Shown in pieces: positions 9,204 through 18,228 of a stretch of DNA of 42,445 bases. The DNA is taken from assembly GCA_937132045.1 (NCBI GenBank), contig CAKZNX010000069.1:1-42445 (forward strand), read 5' to 3'. Both the position numbers and the translations under genes were made by a program. The notes under the pieces were generated by a model. The model did not search any database. It was not told the origin of the DNA and was given only the letters and a program-made list of their open reading frames with translations. Position 1 is the first letter of the stretch. Every line of letters begins with the position of its first letter. This DNA comes from an uncultured bacterium (GTDB lineage Bacteria; Armatimonadota; HRBIN16).

Positions 9204-10262
9204 ATGCTTCGCAAAGGCGCGACTTTCTGGAGTGTGCTGGTTCTTGCCAGCTCGCTAGTCATCGCAGGGTGCGCTCCGAAGAAGGAGTCAACAACCACAA
9301 CCGGCGCCCCGACAAAGATACAAATCACGGGAGCCGGATCCACGTTTGTGAACCCGATTATGTCTCGCTGGTCGTCCGAGTACGAGAAGCTTGCCGGCGT
9401 GCAGGTGAATTACCAGAGTATCGGTAGCGGTGGTGGTATTCAGCAGTTCAAAGAAGGCACCATCGACTTCGGCGCGACCGACGTCACGGTTTCCGAAGAG
9501 GAAGAGAAGAGTTTTACCCGCTCGTTCGTTCAGTTCCCCGTCGTAGCGGGTACGGTGGCGATAGTGTACAATCTGCCCGGTTTTACCGAGAACCTGAAAC
9601 TGACCCCGGCAGTGCTGGTGGATATCTTTCTGGGCAAGATTAAGAAGTGGAACGACCCACGCCTCTCTCTGCTGAACCCGGGCGTGAATCTCCCGAACAT
9701 GGACATCGTGGTGGTGCACCGCTCGGATGGGAGCGGAACCACCTATATCCTGACCGACTATCTCAGCACGGTCAGCGAGGAGTGGAAGCAGAAGGTGGGG
9801 CGTGGCAAGTCGGTCAGCTGGCCCGTGGGCGTTGGGGGTAAAGGTAACGAGGGCGTCACTGGACAGGTGAAGCAGCTGCCCGGCGCCGTTGGCTATGTGG
9901 AACTGAACTACGCGCGGCAGAACAACCTGACCTTTGCAGCCATTCAGAACACGGCGGGTACATTCGTCCTGCCCAGCCAGGAGACCGGTGCGGAAGCCAC
10001 CCGCGTGGCGGTGGAGCGGCTCAAGACGGATATCCGAAGCAGTGTGGTGAACATGCCCGGCGGCAACAGCTATCCCATCACCGGCTTCGTGTACGTGCTG
10101 GTGGACAAACAGCCGAAGGATGCCGCCAAAGGCGCAGAAGTCAAGAAGTTCTTCGAGTGGGTACTGAAGGAAGGACAGAAGATGGCTGGTGAGCTGGACT
10201 ACGTACCGCTCGCCGACGAAGCTGTCCAGATGTCGCTGGCAAAGCTTGCTGAGGTACCGTAA
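9204..10262 (+). CDS. pstS: Phosphate ABC transporter substrate-binding lipoprotein PstS
   Basis: The track start at 9141 is too early. ATG 9204 follows GGAGGAG by 8 bases and yields a lipoprotein signal (SVLVLASSLVIAGC) with the lipidated Cys at residue 23. The 352-residue protein has the PstS phosphate-binding signatures ITGAGSTFVNPIMSRW, YQSIGSGGGIQQF, FGATDVTVSEEE, HRSDGSGTTYILTDYL and PGAVGYVELNYA. It captures inorganic phosphate outside the membrane and passes it to PstC/PstA. It is first in the pst operon, behind a Pho-box-like promoter. SVSWPVGVGGKGNEGV is the usual segment near the second lobe. The call is secure. Confidence 0.97.
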   Translation: MLRKGATFWSVLVLASSLVIAGCAPKKESTTTTGAPTKIQITGAGSTFVNPIMSRWSSEYEKLAGVQVNYQSIGSGGGIQQFKEGTIDFGATDVTVSEEEEKSFTRSFVQFPVVAGTVAIVYNLPGFTENLKLTPAVLVDIFLGKIKKWNDPRLSLLNPGVNLPNMDIVVVHRSDGSGTTYILTDYLSTVSEEWKQKVGRGKSVSWPVGVGGKGNEGVTGQVKQLPGAVGYVELNYARQNNLTFAAIQNTAGTFVLPSQETGAEATRVAVERLKTDIRSSVVNMPGGNSYPITGFVYVLVDKQPKDAAKGAEVKKFFEWVLKEGQKMAGELDYVPLADEAVQMSLAKLAEVP

Positions 10263-10267
10263 CGGCG

Positions 10268-11242
10268 ATGAACGAGCCAGCCACGGAAGCGGCTACAGCA
10301 CCGGAGAGGCGCGCACGCCGCGGGGCAGCCACGTTCTGGTCAGACCGTCTGTTTCGGGTAACCGCTGTGGTGTGCGCCTCCGTGCTGGGGTTTCTGGTGC
10401 TGTTCTTCGGCTACGAGCTGTGGCAATCGTCTACCTTGAGCATTCGCACCTTCGGGTGGCGGTTCTGGATATCTCAGGAGTGGGACCCGGTACGAGAGCG
10501 TTACGGCGCGCTACCCTTTATCTGGGGAACGCTCGTCACCTCGATTGCTGCGCTGCTCCTCGCCGTGCCTCTCAGTCTTGGTACTGCCATTTTCATCGCG
10601 GAGGTAGCGCCGCGCTGGCTGAGGCAACCGGTTTCCTTCGTGGTGGAGTTGCTGGCAGCCATTCCATCGGTGGTGTACGGGCTGTGGGGAGTCTTCGTGA
10701 TGGTGCCATGGCTGCGTGAGCACGTTCAGGTGCCGATAGCGCGGCGGTTCGGACAGATTCCCCTGTTTGAAGGTCCTGCCTTCGGTGTGAGCATGATGTC
10801 GGCAATCCTCATCCTCGCCGTGATGATTATCCCCTACATCACTGCCGTCTCGCGGGAGGTGATTTTGGCGGTGCCGCAGTCGCAGCGTGAAGCCTCGTAT
10901 GGGCTGGGCGCTACTCGCTGGGAGACTATTCGCAGGGTGGTATTGCGCTACGCCCGGGTGGGCATCCTCGGCGGGATTATTCTGGGATACGGGCGCGCAG
11001 TGGGCGAGACAATGGCGGTGACAATGGTCATCGGAAACCGTCCGGATATTACCATGTCGCTATTGCAGCCGGGGTACACCATGGCGAGCGTCATTGCGAA
11101 CGAGTTTACTGAGGCAACCTCGCCGCTGTATCTGTCTGCCCTCACCGAATTGGGGCTTTTGCTATTCATCATCACCCTTCTCATTAACGCGCTGGCACGG
11201 TTCCTGGTGTGGCGCGTTACGCGGGGGGAGGTGCGTCACTGA
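10268..11242 (+). CDS. pstC: Phosphate ABC transporter permease PstC
   Basis: The ATG lies 6 bases after pstS, so the genes are co-transcribed. The 324-residue product has a cytoplasmic charged N-terminus and about six membrane segments (VCASVLGFLVLFFGYELW, FIWGTLVTSIAALLLAVPLSLGTAIFI, SVVYGLWGVFVMVPWL, MSAILILAVMIIPYITAV and so on). The permease coupling loop EASYGLGATRWETIRRVVLR, which contacts the ATPase, is intact. AIPSVVYGLWG and GRAVGETMAVTMVIGN are PstC-type. It pairs with PstA to form the phosphate channel. A minor oddity is the Ala/Arg-rich N-terminal 30 residues before the first membrane helix. Confidence 0.96.
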   Translation: MNEPATEAATAPERRARRGAATFWSDRLFRVTAVVCASVLGFLVLFFGYELWQSSTLSIRTFGWRFWISQEWDPVRERYGALPFIWGTLVTSIAALLLAVPLSLGTAIFIAEVAPRWLRQPVSFVVELLAAIPSVVYGLWGVFVMVPWLREHVQVPIARRFGQIPLFEGPAFGVSMMSAILILAVMIIPYITAVSREVILAVPQSQREASYGLGATRWETIRRVVLRYARVGILGGIILGYGRAVGETMAVTMVIGNRPDITMSLLQPGYTMASVIANEFTEATSPLYLSALTELGLLLFIITLLINALARFLVWRVTRGEVRH

Positions 11243-12099
11243 TGCGGCTATCGCCCCTGCATGAGCGCTGGCGTCGCGTGCTGAATGCAGTGTCGCTGGG
11301 GTTGTCCGGTGTGTGCGCCGTGGTGGTGATGGCGCCGGTGTTCATCATCCTTGCCTATCTTGTCGCCAACGGCATTCGCTCCGTGAACCTGGAGTTTCTG
11401 AGCAGCCTGCCCAAGCCCCCGGGCGAGCCGGGCGGCGGCATGGCAAACGCCATTGTGGGCAGCTTCTATATGGTCGGGCTGGCGCTCATTCTGTCGCTGC
11501 CCATCGGCGTGGGGGCGGGGGTGTATCTGGCTGAGTTCGGCAACAGCCGGTATGCGCACCTCGTTCGGTTCATCGCAGACGTATTGAACGGCGTACCCAG
11601 TATCGTGATTGGCGTATCGGTTTGGGCGCTGCTGGTGGTACCGATGCGGTCGTTTTCGGCGCTGGCTGGCGGTGTGGCGCTGTCGTTCATCATGATCCCG
11701 ATGATCACCCGCACCACCGAGGAGATGGTGCGCGCAGTGCCCAATGCCCTGCGCGAGGCGTCACTGGGGTTGGGAGCCACATACGCCCGTACTATGTGGA
11801 GCGTGGTGCTGCCAGCGGCGCGCGGCGGTATCGTGACCGGGGTGATGCTGGCGCTGGCGAGGGCTTTCGGGGAGGCAGCACCTCTGCTCTTCACAGCGCT
11901 GGGAAACCGCTTCTGGAACGTCTACCTCGACCGTCCCATGGCGAACCTGCCCACTCAAATATATGAGTATGCCAAATCGCCCTACCAGGACTGGCACCGA
12001 CAGGCGTGGGCAGCAGCGCTGGTACTGATCACAATCGTGCTGGTGCTGAACGTTGTAGCGCGTCTTTCCACACGCGAGCGGTTTCGTGCTCTGAGGTGA
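11242..12099 (+). CDS. pstA: Phosphate ABC transporter permease PstA
   Basis: The track start (11209) lies inside pstC. The ATG at 11242 shares its A with the pstC TGA and has GGGGGGAGG upstream, giving 285 residues and translational coupling. About six membrane helices are visible ([52 protein letters not shown] and others). The family motifs [16 protein letters not shown] and [46 protein letters not shown] are intact; the second is the ATPase-coupling EAA loop. It is the second half of the phosphate channel. The call is secure. Confidence 0.96.
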   Translation: MRLSPLHERWRRVLNAVSLGLSGVCAVVVMAPVFIILAYLVANGIRSVNLEFLSSLPKPPGEPGGGMANAIVGSFYMVGLALILSLPIGVGAGVYLAEFGNSRYAHLVRFIADVLNGVPSIVIGVSVWALLVVPMRSFSALAGGVALSFIMIPMITRTTEEMVRAVPNALREASLGLGATYARTMWSVVLPAARGGIVTGVMLALARAFGEAAPLLFTALGNRFWNVYLDRPMANLPTQIYEYAKSPYQDWHRQAWAAALVLITIVLVLNVVARLSTRERFRALR

Positions 12100-12167
12100 T
12101 AGGTATGAGAGAAGGTTATTCCTCCCTGACTGTCCAACCTGAAGTGTTGATGCAGGAGGATGCATCC

Positions 12168-12968
12168 ATGGCGACGATGGTGTTTCCGCGGCGGGATGAA
12201 GTGACGGCGCCGCCGCAACCCAAAATCAGCACGCGCAACCTGAACGTCTATTATGGCACTTTTCATGCCATCAAGGACGTGACTTTAGATATTTTGCCCA
12301 ACCAGATAACCGCACTGATCGGACCCTCAGGGTGCGGTAAGTCCACCTTCCTGCGCTGTCTGAACCGCATGAACGACCTGATCGAGGGGGCGCGCGTGGA
12401 AGGTTCCGTGCTGCTGGATGGGATAGATATCAACGATGTGCGTACGGATGTGGTGGCACTGCGCAGGCGCGTGGGAATGGTCTTCCAGCGTCCAAACCCG
12501 TTCCCTATGTCCATTTACGACAATGTGGCGTATGGTCCGCGCATCCACGGCATCCGGAAACGCAGCAGGCTGAACCAGATTGTCGAGCGCAGTCTGAAGC
12601 AGGCGGCGTTGTGGGATGAGGTGAAGGACAAACTTCGGCAGTCGGCACTGGCGCTGTCGGGAGGACAGCAGCAACGCTTGTGCATCGCTCGGGTGCTGGC
12701 GGTAGAGCCGGAGGTGTTGTTGATGGACGAGCCAGCATCTGCACTGGACCCGACGGCGACGTTTCGTATCGAGGAGCTGATGCAGGAGCTGAAAAGCCGA
12801 TACACCATCGTCATCGTCACGCACAACATGCAGCAGGCAGCGCGAGTCAGCCATTACACCGGCTTCTTCTATAAAGGCGAGCTGTACGAATTCGGCGAGA
12901 CCGCCAAGATATTCACCAACCCCGACCGCCGTGAGACGGAGGACTACATCCGCGGGCGCTTCGGCTAA
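12168..12968 (+). CDS. pstB: Phosphate ABC transporter ATP-binding protein PstB
   Basis: Among several in-frame starts, ATG 12168 has GGAGGA 7 bases upstream and gives 266 residues, the usual length. ATG 12105 is a weaker alternative that would add 21 residues. All ATPase motifs are intact: Walker [11 protein letters not shown]-loop [11 protein letters not shown], signature [13 protein letters not shown], Walker [13 protein letters not shown] and switch His in [30 protein letters not shown] and [18 protein letters not shown] are PstB-specific. It drives phosphate import by ATP hydrolysis. It lies 68 bases after pstA and 23 bases before the phosphoesterase gene. Confidence 0.97.
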   Translation: MATMVFPRRDEVTAPPQPKISTRNLNVYYGTFHAIKDVTLDILPNQITALIGPSGCGKSTFLRCLNRMNDLIEGARVEGSVLLDGIDINDVRTDVVALRRRVGMVFQRPNPFPMSIYDNVAYGPRIHGIRKRSRLNQIVERSLKQAALWDEVKDKLRQSALALSGGQQQRLCIARVLAVEPEVLLMDEPASALDPTATFRIEELMQELKSRYTIVIVTHNMQQAARVSHYTGFFYKGELYEFGETAKIFTNPDRRETEDYIRGRFG

Positions 12969-12991
12969 GACTATTCAGGAGGCTCAATCCC

Positions 12992-14536
12992 ATGGGACGA
13001 CGAGTGGTTCTGTATGCAATTGCGTTCAGCTGGTTCGTGTGCCTGATAGCAGCGCAGGCACAGCAGGTTGCGACCGGCGTGGTGTTCCACGACCAGAACC
13101 GGAACGGTTCGCGCGACGCGGGGGAACGTGGCATTCCCAACGTGCTGGTCTCCAACGGGCGCGACGTGTTGCGCACCGACAAGCAGGGACGATACCGCCT
13201 GAATGTCACTGACGACACGGTTATCTTTGTCATCAAACCGCGCGGATGGCAGGTTCCCCTGAACGAACACAATCTGCCCCAGCATTCCTACGTACACAAA
13301 CCGAACGGCTCGCCAAAACTGCGCTTCGCGGGCGTGCCTCCGACCGGACCCCTGCCGGTATCGGTGGATTTCGCTCTCGTACCCAGCAAAGAGTCCGACC
13401 GGTTCACGACGATTTTCATGGGTGATACCCAGCCGCGAGACCTGAAAGAGGTCGGTTACATCGCGCGGGATGTGGTGCGAGAGCTGTCCACCCTGAAGGG
13501 CATCACCTTTGCCACCGTGCTGGGCGACATCGTGTTCGACGACTTAACCGTTTTCGACCCGCTCAACCGTGTGCTGGGGCGAATCGGGGTGCCCTGGTAT
13601 CCGGTTATCGGCAATCACGATCTGAACTTCGATACTCAGGAGGATCGCTATTCAGACGAGACGGTTGAGCGCGTTTACGGAGCGCCTTACTATGCCTTCG
13701 AGTACGGCAGAGTGAGCTTCATCGTGCTGGAGAACATCCTGTGGAAGGGTGACGGTTACACCGCCGGGCTCGGTGAATCGCAGGTGGAGTTCGTGCGCAA
13801 CTACCTGCGCCATGTGCCACGAAGTAACCTTGTGGTGCTGATGATGCATATTCCGCTCAATCAGCTGCCCGATGGCGAACGCCGTGCTTTGTTCGAAGCG
13901 CTCGCTCCATTCCCACACACGCTCTCGTTCTCGGCGCATACGCATATCCAGCAGCATCTATTCTTCAGGAAGGAAGACGGTTGGCTGCGCGATGAGCCTC
14001 ATCATCATGTGAACGCGGTGACCGCCTGCGGCAGCTGGTGGACTGGCGTGCCCGACCCGGTTGGCATTCCGCACACGACCATGCGCGACGGCGCCCCCAA
14101 CGGGTACCTGATTGTGGAGTTCCGCGGCAACCGCTACTCCATCGGGTACAAAGCCACGCGCCGACCACCCGAATACCAGATGAACATCTACATGCCCGAC
14201 ATCATCTCTATTGGTGACGTGCCGCAAACTCGCGTGCTGGTGAATGTGTTCTTCGGTTCGGAGAAGTCGCGTGTGGAGATGCGCCTCGGCGACGAGGGAG
14301 ATTGGATACCGATGACGCGCGTACAGGAACCTGACCCTGCCTATGCCGAAATGAAGAAGCTGGAGGAGCAGTACACCCTGCCCGGCAGGAGACTGCCCGG
14401 ACTGATGAACTCGCCACACCTGTGGGCGGCAAATCTGCCAGCGAAGCTGCCGCGGGGCAGTCACGTGCTCACCGTGCGAACCGTTGACATGTTCGGGCAG
14501 GAGTGGGTGGACCGTCATATCTTCGTCGTGCGTTAA
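12992..14536 (+). CDS. Secreted calcineurin-like metallophosphoesterase with N-terminal SdrD/Cna-B-like domain
   Basis: ATG 12992 follows CAGGAGG. Residues 1-23 are a signal peptide. Residues about 27-105 form a beta-sandwich module of the SdrD/Cna-B type (VVFHDQNRNGSRDAGERGIPNVLVSNGRDVLRTDKQGRYRL). The catalytic core follows with dimetal motifs MGDTQP, LGDIVFDD, GNHD, MMHIP and SAHTHIQQ. The C-terminal 150 residues resemble the MetallophosC domain (RPPEYQMNIYMPD). The first motif is D-x-Q rather than D-x-H, as in part of this family. Its place between pstB and phoU suggests that it releases phosphate from organic phosphates outside the membrane, so Pst can import it. This role is inferred from context. 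Confidence 0.85.
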   Translation: MGRRVVLYAIAFSWFVCLIAAQAQQVATGVVFHDQNRNGSRDAGERGIPNVLVSNGRDVLRTDKQGRYRLNVTDDTVIFVIKPRGWQVPLNEHNLPQHSYVHKPNGSPKLRFAGVPPTGPLPVSVDFALVPSKESDRFTTIFMGDTQPRDLKEVGYIARDVVRELSTLKGITFATVLGDIVFDDLTVFDPLNRVLGRIGVPWYPVIGNHDLNFDTQEDRYSDETVERVYGAPYYAFEYGRVSFIVLENILWKGDGYTAGLGESQVEFVRNYLRHVPRSNLVVLMMHIPLNQLPDGERRALFEALAPFPHTLSFSAHTHIQQHLFFRKEDGWLRDEPHHHVNAVTACGSWWTGVPDPVGIPHTTMRDGAPNGYLIVEFRGNRYSIGYKATRRPPEYQMNIYMPDIISIGDVPQTRVLVNVFFGSEKSRVEMRLGDEGDWIPMTRVQEPDPAYAEMKKLEEQYTLPGRRLPGLMNSPHLWAANLPAKLPRGSHVLTVRTVDMFGQEWVDRHIFVVR

Positions 14537-14586
14537 TTTTCAATTTCCCGTAACTTTGGCGCCTCCTGCAACTGTATGGAATAATG

Positions 14587-14610
14587 TATAATGATACCAC
14601 TGATACAGTG
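14587..14610 (+). promoter_or_regulatory. Internal promoter and small dyad upstream of phoU
   Basis: A perfect TATAAT lies at 14587-14592, about 40 bases before the phoU start; no convincing -35 is seen. Just downstream, CACTG-ATA-CAGTG (14598-14610) is a perfect 5-base inverted repeat placed over the expected transcription start, where an operator could act. This would let phoU, yggS, sepF and proC be transcribed apart from pst. Confidence 0.5.
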
Positions 14611-14632
14611 CAGGAAGGAGACCGAGTCAGCG

Positions 14633-15343
14633 ATGACCGTCGTACGCCATGCTTTTGACGAGGAACTTCAGCTGCTCCAAAACGAGCTGCTGGCGATGGG
14701 CAGCTACGTGGAGCAGATGCTGGATCATGCTGTGCAGTCTCTGTGTCAGCGCGATGAAGACCTGGCAAAGGACATCGTGCGTCGCGATGATGAAGTGGAC
14801 GAGATGGACGTGAACATCGAGATGCACTGTTTGCGCCTGCTAGCTCTGCAACAGCCTATGGCGCGAGACCTGCGCCTGATCGGCACGGTACTGAAAACCA
14901 TCACCGACCTGGAGCGCATCGGCGACCATTCGGTGGACATCGCGAAAGCAGCAATCAAGCTGAAGGACTACCCCAGTGTGGTCAATCTGGTGGACGTGCC
15001 CCTGATGAAGCAAAAGGTCTGCGGGATGATCCGAGGCGGGCTCGACTCGTTCACGCAACACAACCTCGAACTGGCGTACGACGTGTGCGACATGGATAAC
15101 GAGGTAGACAAGCTCTACCGGCGAATGCGGCGGGCGATTGTCACCGCCATGCAGATCAACCCCAGCAACCTGGAAGCCTGTACACTGATGTTGCTGGTCA
15201 TCTACTATCTGGAGCGCTGTGCCGACCATGCTGTGAACGTGGCGGAGCGCGTGGTGTTCGTGGAGACCGGTGTTCTGCGCCAGCTTGCTGCCAGCCACAG
15301 CGGTGTATGGGTTCCGGAAGAGAACAACGAGAACGATTTCTAG
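14633..15343 (+). CDS. phoU: Phosphate signalling regulator PhoU
   Basis: The track start (14591) overlaps the putative -10. ATG 14633, downstream of AAGGAG, gives 236 residues, the normal length. PhoU is a dimer of two three-helix bundles with metal-binding acidic clusters. Both repeats are visible: DIVRRDDEVDEMDVNIEMHCLRLLALQQPMARDLRLIGTVLKTITDLERIGDHSVDIAK and AYDVCDMDNEVDKLYRRMRRAIV ... LEACTLMLLVIYYLERCADHAVNVAERVVFVETG. It inhibits the Pst transporter and the phosphate two-component kinase when phosphate is plentiful. It ends the phosphate unit, with only 3 bases to the next gene. Confidence 0.95.
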   Translation: MTVVRHAFDEELQLLQNELLAMGSYVEQMLDHAVQSLCQRDEDLAKDIVRRDDEVDEMDVNIEMHCLRLLALQQPMARDLRLIGTVLKTITDLERIGDHSVDIAKAAIKLKDYPSVVNLVDVPLMKQKVCGMIRGGLDSFTQHNLELAYDVCDMDNEVDKLYRRMRRAIVTAMQINPSNLEACTLMLLVIYYLERCADHAVNVAERVVFVETGVLRQLAASHSGVWVPEENNENDF

Positions 15344-15346
15344 GTC

Positions 15347-16024
15347 ATGGGCGTGGATATCGCGCGCAACGTGGCTGAGGTTCGGGAGCGAATCGCCAGC
15401 GCCTGTGCTCGCGCAGGGCGTAAGTCAGACGAGATTGTGCTGATTGCGGTGGCGAAAACGGTGGACGTTGCGCGAATCAGACAGGCAATCTCCGCAGGAA
15501 TCGAGCACTTCGGCGAGAACTATTATCAGGAAGCGCGCGAGAAAATCCCGGCAGTCGAATCTCCCGTGCACTGGCACTTCATCGGGCACCTGCAGAAGAA
15601 CAAAGTGCGGGGCGTAGTGCCCCTTTTTGCATGGATTCATACCGTGGATGATGAGGAGCTGGCAGAGGAGATTGACCGCCGCGCGCAAGCGATGGGCAAA
15701 CATCAGCGCGTGTTGATTGAGGTGAACATCGCCCGCGAACCGCAGAAGTTCGGCGCTGCTCCCGAACAGGTACTGGCTCTGGCGGAGCGCATCGCTGCCC
15801 TGCCGAATGTGCGCCTCGAAGGACTGATGGGCATGGCACCCATGGTGGAGCGGGCGGAAGAGGCGCGCCCTTACTTTGCAGAACTGCGTCGCCTGTTCGA
15901 AAGGCTGCCTGAGGCGCACCGTGTGCATCTCTCGATGGGAATGACGCAGGACTACGAAGTGGCTATCGAGGAAGGCGCCACGATGGTGCGGATCGGCACG
16001 GCAATCTTCGGTCCGCGGGGCTGA
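15347..16024 (+). CDS. yggS: YggS-family PLP homeostasis protein
   Basis: ATG three bases after phoU gives 225 residues, the family length. Recognisable segments are LIAVAKTVDVARIRQAI (the Lys that binds pyridoxal phosphate), FGENYYQEAREKI, WHFIGHLQKNKVR, GLMGMAPMV and HLSMGMTQDYEVAIEEGATMVRIGTAIFG. YggS/YlmE/PLPBP has no known catalytic activity and buffers PLP and amino-acid pools. In many Gram-positives and related phyla it sits upstream of sepF, as here. It is cytoplasmic. Confidence 0.94.
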   Translation: MGVDIARNVAEVRERIASACARAGRKSDEIVLIAVAKTVDVARIRQAISAGIEHFGENYYQEAREKIPAVESPVHWHFIGHLQKNKVRGVVPLFAWIHTVDDEELAEEIDRRAQAMGKHQRVLIEVNIAREPQKFGAAPEQVLALAERIAALPNVRLEGLMGMAPMVERAEEARPYFAELRRLFERLPEAHRVHLSMGMTQDYEVAIEEGATMVRIGTAIFGPRG

Positions 16025-16038
16025 AGGAGGGTGAATCG

Positions 16039-16443
16039 GTGCAGGAACCTTTTGAGGAAGAAGGTCGGTCGTGGTGGGCAAAGCTGCGCGAGCGGCTGTT
16101 TGGTGCGGTGGAGGAAGAGGAGGATACTGGCGCCACCGTGATTCGGCTCCACTCCCGCGCGGCGCAGCGGGTGAACGTGCTGTATGCTCGCACAATGGAG
16201 GACGCCCGACGGGCAGCGGACGGGCTGAAAGCCGGTAACCAGCAGCTGGTGAACTTTCAGTATGCAGACCCCCGCCTTCGCGAGCGGGTGGTGGACTTCC
16301 TGATGGGTGTGGTGTACGCGCTGGAGGGTACCGTAGAACGGGTGCACGAGCAGGTGTTTCTGTTTGCCCCTGCGAATGTGCAGGTGGATACCACCAACGT
16401 GGAGGACTTTCATAACGGATCATGGAGTGAGCGCGGAGGGTGA
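16039..16443 (+). CDS. sepF: Cell division protein SepF
   Basis: GTG start with GAAGGAGG at 8-base spacing; 134 residues. The N-terminus carries an amphipathic segment (SWWAKLRERLFGAV) of the type that anchors SepF to the membrane, followed by an acidic linker. The C-terminal DUF552 domain is visible (VNVLYARTMEDARRAADGLKAGNQQLVNFQYADPRLRERVVDFLMGVVYALEGTVERVHEQVFLFAPANVQV). SepF binds FtsZ tails and organises the division ring where FtsA is missing or redundant. Its stop overlaps the proC start by four bases. Confidence 0.93.
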   Translation: MQEPFEEEGRSWWAKLRERLFGAVEEEEDTGATVIRLHSRAAQRVNVLYARTMEDARRAADGLKAGNQQLVNFQYADPRLRERVVDFLMGVVYALEGTVERVHEQVFLFAPANVQVDTTNVEDFHNGSWSERGG

Positions 16444-17252
16444 GCCTTCAGGGGAAAACCATAGCCGTTATCGGCACGGGGGCGATGGGTTCGGCGACCT
16501 GCCGCGGGTTGCTGAAAGCGAACGCGGTCGCACCCGATCAGATTATCGCCGCGGACGTGCACCACGAGAAGGTGGGCGTACTGGTAAGAGAGCTGGGCAT
16601 ACGCTCGGCGGCGACGAACGTGGAGGCAGCACGGCAAGCAGACATTATCCTGCTGTGCGTCAAGCCCTACCTGATTCACGACGTGGTGGAACAGATCGCT
16701 GCTGTGGTCACCCCGGACAAGCTGATTATTTCCATCGCGGCAGGCGTGCCGATTTCCCGAATTGAAGACCTTCTGCCACCGAGCACACCGGTCATACGCG
16801 CCATGCCTAATACCTGCGCCATTGTAGGGGCGGGCGCTGCTGCCTACTCGCGGGGACGGTATGCTACGGCAGAACACGCTGCTGCCGCTCACGAAATCTT
16901 CACCTCCTTCGGCGAGGCGGTGGAGGTGGAGGAACATCTGTTGAACGCCGTCACCGCTATCAGCGGAAGCGGTCCGGCTTACGCCTATCTGATGATCGAA
17001 GCGCTATCTGATGGGGGCGTGCGGGCGGGACTGCCGCGCGACATAGCCACCTTCCTCGCCGCGCAGACGCTGCTGGGCGCCGCCAAGATGGTGCTGGAGA
17101 CGGGAATGCACCCTGCTCAGCTGAAGGACATGGTGACCACGCCGGCTGGCACCACCATCGCCGCGCTGGTGGTCATGGAGCGGGCAGGCGTGCGTTCCGC
17201 GCTGATCGAGGCGGTAGCCGCAGCCATCGAGCGAGCGGACGAGCTCTCTTAG
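16440..17252 (+). CDS. proC: Pyrroline-5-carboxylate reductase ProC
   Basis: The GTG start overlaps the sepF stop (GTGA), so the two are translationally coupled. The 270-residue enzyme reduces 1-pyrroline-5-carboxylate to L-proline with NAD(P)H. The Rossmann motif IAVIGTGAMGSA, LLCVKP, SIAAGVP, RAMPNTCAIVGAGAAAYS, and the family signature ISGSGPAYAYLMIEALSDGGVRAGLPRDIA ... LKDMVTTPAGTTIAAL are all present. ProC next to sepF and yggS is a recurring arrangement linked to division gene clusters. The stop overlaps that of the convergent aldo/keto reductase. Confidence 0.96.
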   Translation: MSLQGKTIAVIGTGAMGSATCRGLLKANAVAPDQIIAADVHHEKVGVLVRELGIRSAATNVEAARQADIILLCVKPYLIHDVVEQIAAVVTPDKLIISIAAGVPISRIEDLLPPSTPVIRAMPNTCAIVGAGAAAYSRGRYATAEHAAAAHEIFTSFGEAVEVEEHLLNAVTAISGSGPAYAYLMIEALSDGGVRAGLPRDIATFLAAQTLLGAAKMVLETGMHPAQLKDMVTTPAGTTIAALVVMERAGVRSALIEAVAAAIERADELS

Positions 17253-18208
17253 TTCAGCGGCGGCAACGCGCTTGCTTCGTCCAGTATCGCTTTCTCCTCC
17301 GGCGGTAACAGCCCGCTCCAGTTGTTCAGGATCAGGTTCAGCTGCTCCATGTTACGTGCGCCGATGATGGCGCTGGTCACCGCCGGGTGGCTTAAGGTCC
17401 ACGCGATGGCGGTCTGGACAAGCGGGCGGTCAAACTGTTTCAGTACCTCGACAATGCGCTGTGCCCTTTCAATGTTATGCGGTTTGGCGCGTCGTTCCAA
17501 AAACCACTGGTTCTCCGCGGCGCGAGTGCCCGGTGGAGGAGGCTCGCCGGGACGATACTTGCCGGTGAGGATGCCTCCCGCCAGCGGACTGTACACCATC
17601 ACACCCACACCCTCCGCCCGACACAGGGGCAGAATCTCCATCTCCACCACGCGGTCGATCAGGTTGTAGCGGGGCTGGATGCTGTCGAAGCGCGACCAGC
17701 CCTGTTTATCGCTGATCCACAGCGCCTTGCACAGCTGCCATGCGCTGAAGTTGGAACAGCCGATGTAGCGCACTTTGCCCTGACGGACAAGGTCGTTGAG
17801 GGCGCTCAGTGTTTCTTCCAGAGGGGTGGTCTCGTCCCAGGAATGCACCTGATACAGGTCGATATGGTCGGTTTGCAGGCGACGCAGACTGCGCTCCGCC
17901 TCGCGCAGGATGTGGTAGCGTGACAGCCCCTCGTTGTTCGGTCCCTCGCCGACGGGCGCCCGCACCTTGGTGGCGATGACCACGTTGTCTCGGTGTGCCT
18001 TCAGTGCTTTGCCGAGTATTTCTTCCGAGCGTCCGCGGGTATACACGTTCGCCGTGTCGAAGAAGTTGATGCCCGCCTCCAGACACCGCTCCACCATGGC
18101 GATGGAGGTTACCTCATCCGCCTCTCCGCCAAAGGTCATGCAGCCCATGCACAGTTCCGACACCCACAGTCCCGTTCTGCCCAGACGTTGATAACGCACT
18201 TGTGGCAC
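17249..18208 (-). CDS. Aldo/keto reductase
   Basis: The start is GTG at 18208 (AGGA about 8 bases upstream); a second GTG nine bases later is possible. The 319-residue TIM-barrel oxidoreductase has the catalytic tetrad in place: Asp and Tyr in FFDTANVYTRGRSEEILGKAL, Lys in VIATKVR, and His in IDLYQVHSWDE. The NADPH pocket segments IGCSNFSAW and SAIIGARNMEQL are present. It resembles the YajO/PdxI-like group acting on small aldehydes or sugars. The substrate is unknown. It lies 20 bases after a DUF488 gene and probably shares its transcript. Confidence 0.92.
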   Translation of the reverse strand: MPQVRYQRLGRTGLWVSELCMGCMTFGGEADEVTSIAMVERCLEAGINFFDTANVYTRGRSEEILGKALKAHRDNVVIATKVRAPVGEGPNNEGLSRYHILREAERSLRRLQTDHIDLYQVHSWDETTPLEETLSALNDLVRQGKVRYIGCSNFSAWQLCKALWISDKQGWSRFDSIQPRYNLIDRVVEMEILPLCRAEGVGVMVYSPLAGGILTGKYRPGEPPPPGTRAAENQWFLERRAKPHNIERAQRIVEVLKQFDRPLVQTAIAWTLSHPAVTSAIIGARNMEQLNLILNNWSGLLPPEEKAILDEASALPPLN

Positions 18209-18228
18209 CTCGTTGTTTCCTGATCTTT

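Noticed and set aside
14530-14590. Possible second Pho box upstream of phoU
   Set aside because: TTAATTTT and GTAACT are present, but not as hexamers with a regular 11-base period, so only the -10 and the small dyad are reported.
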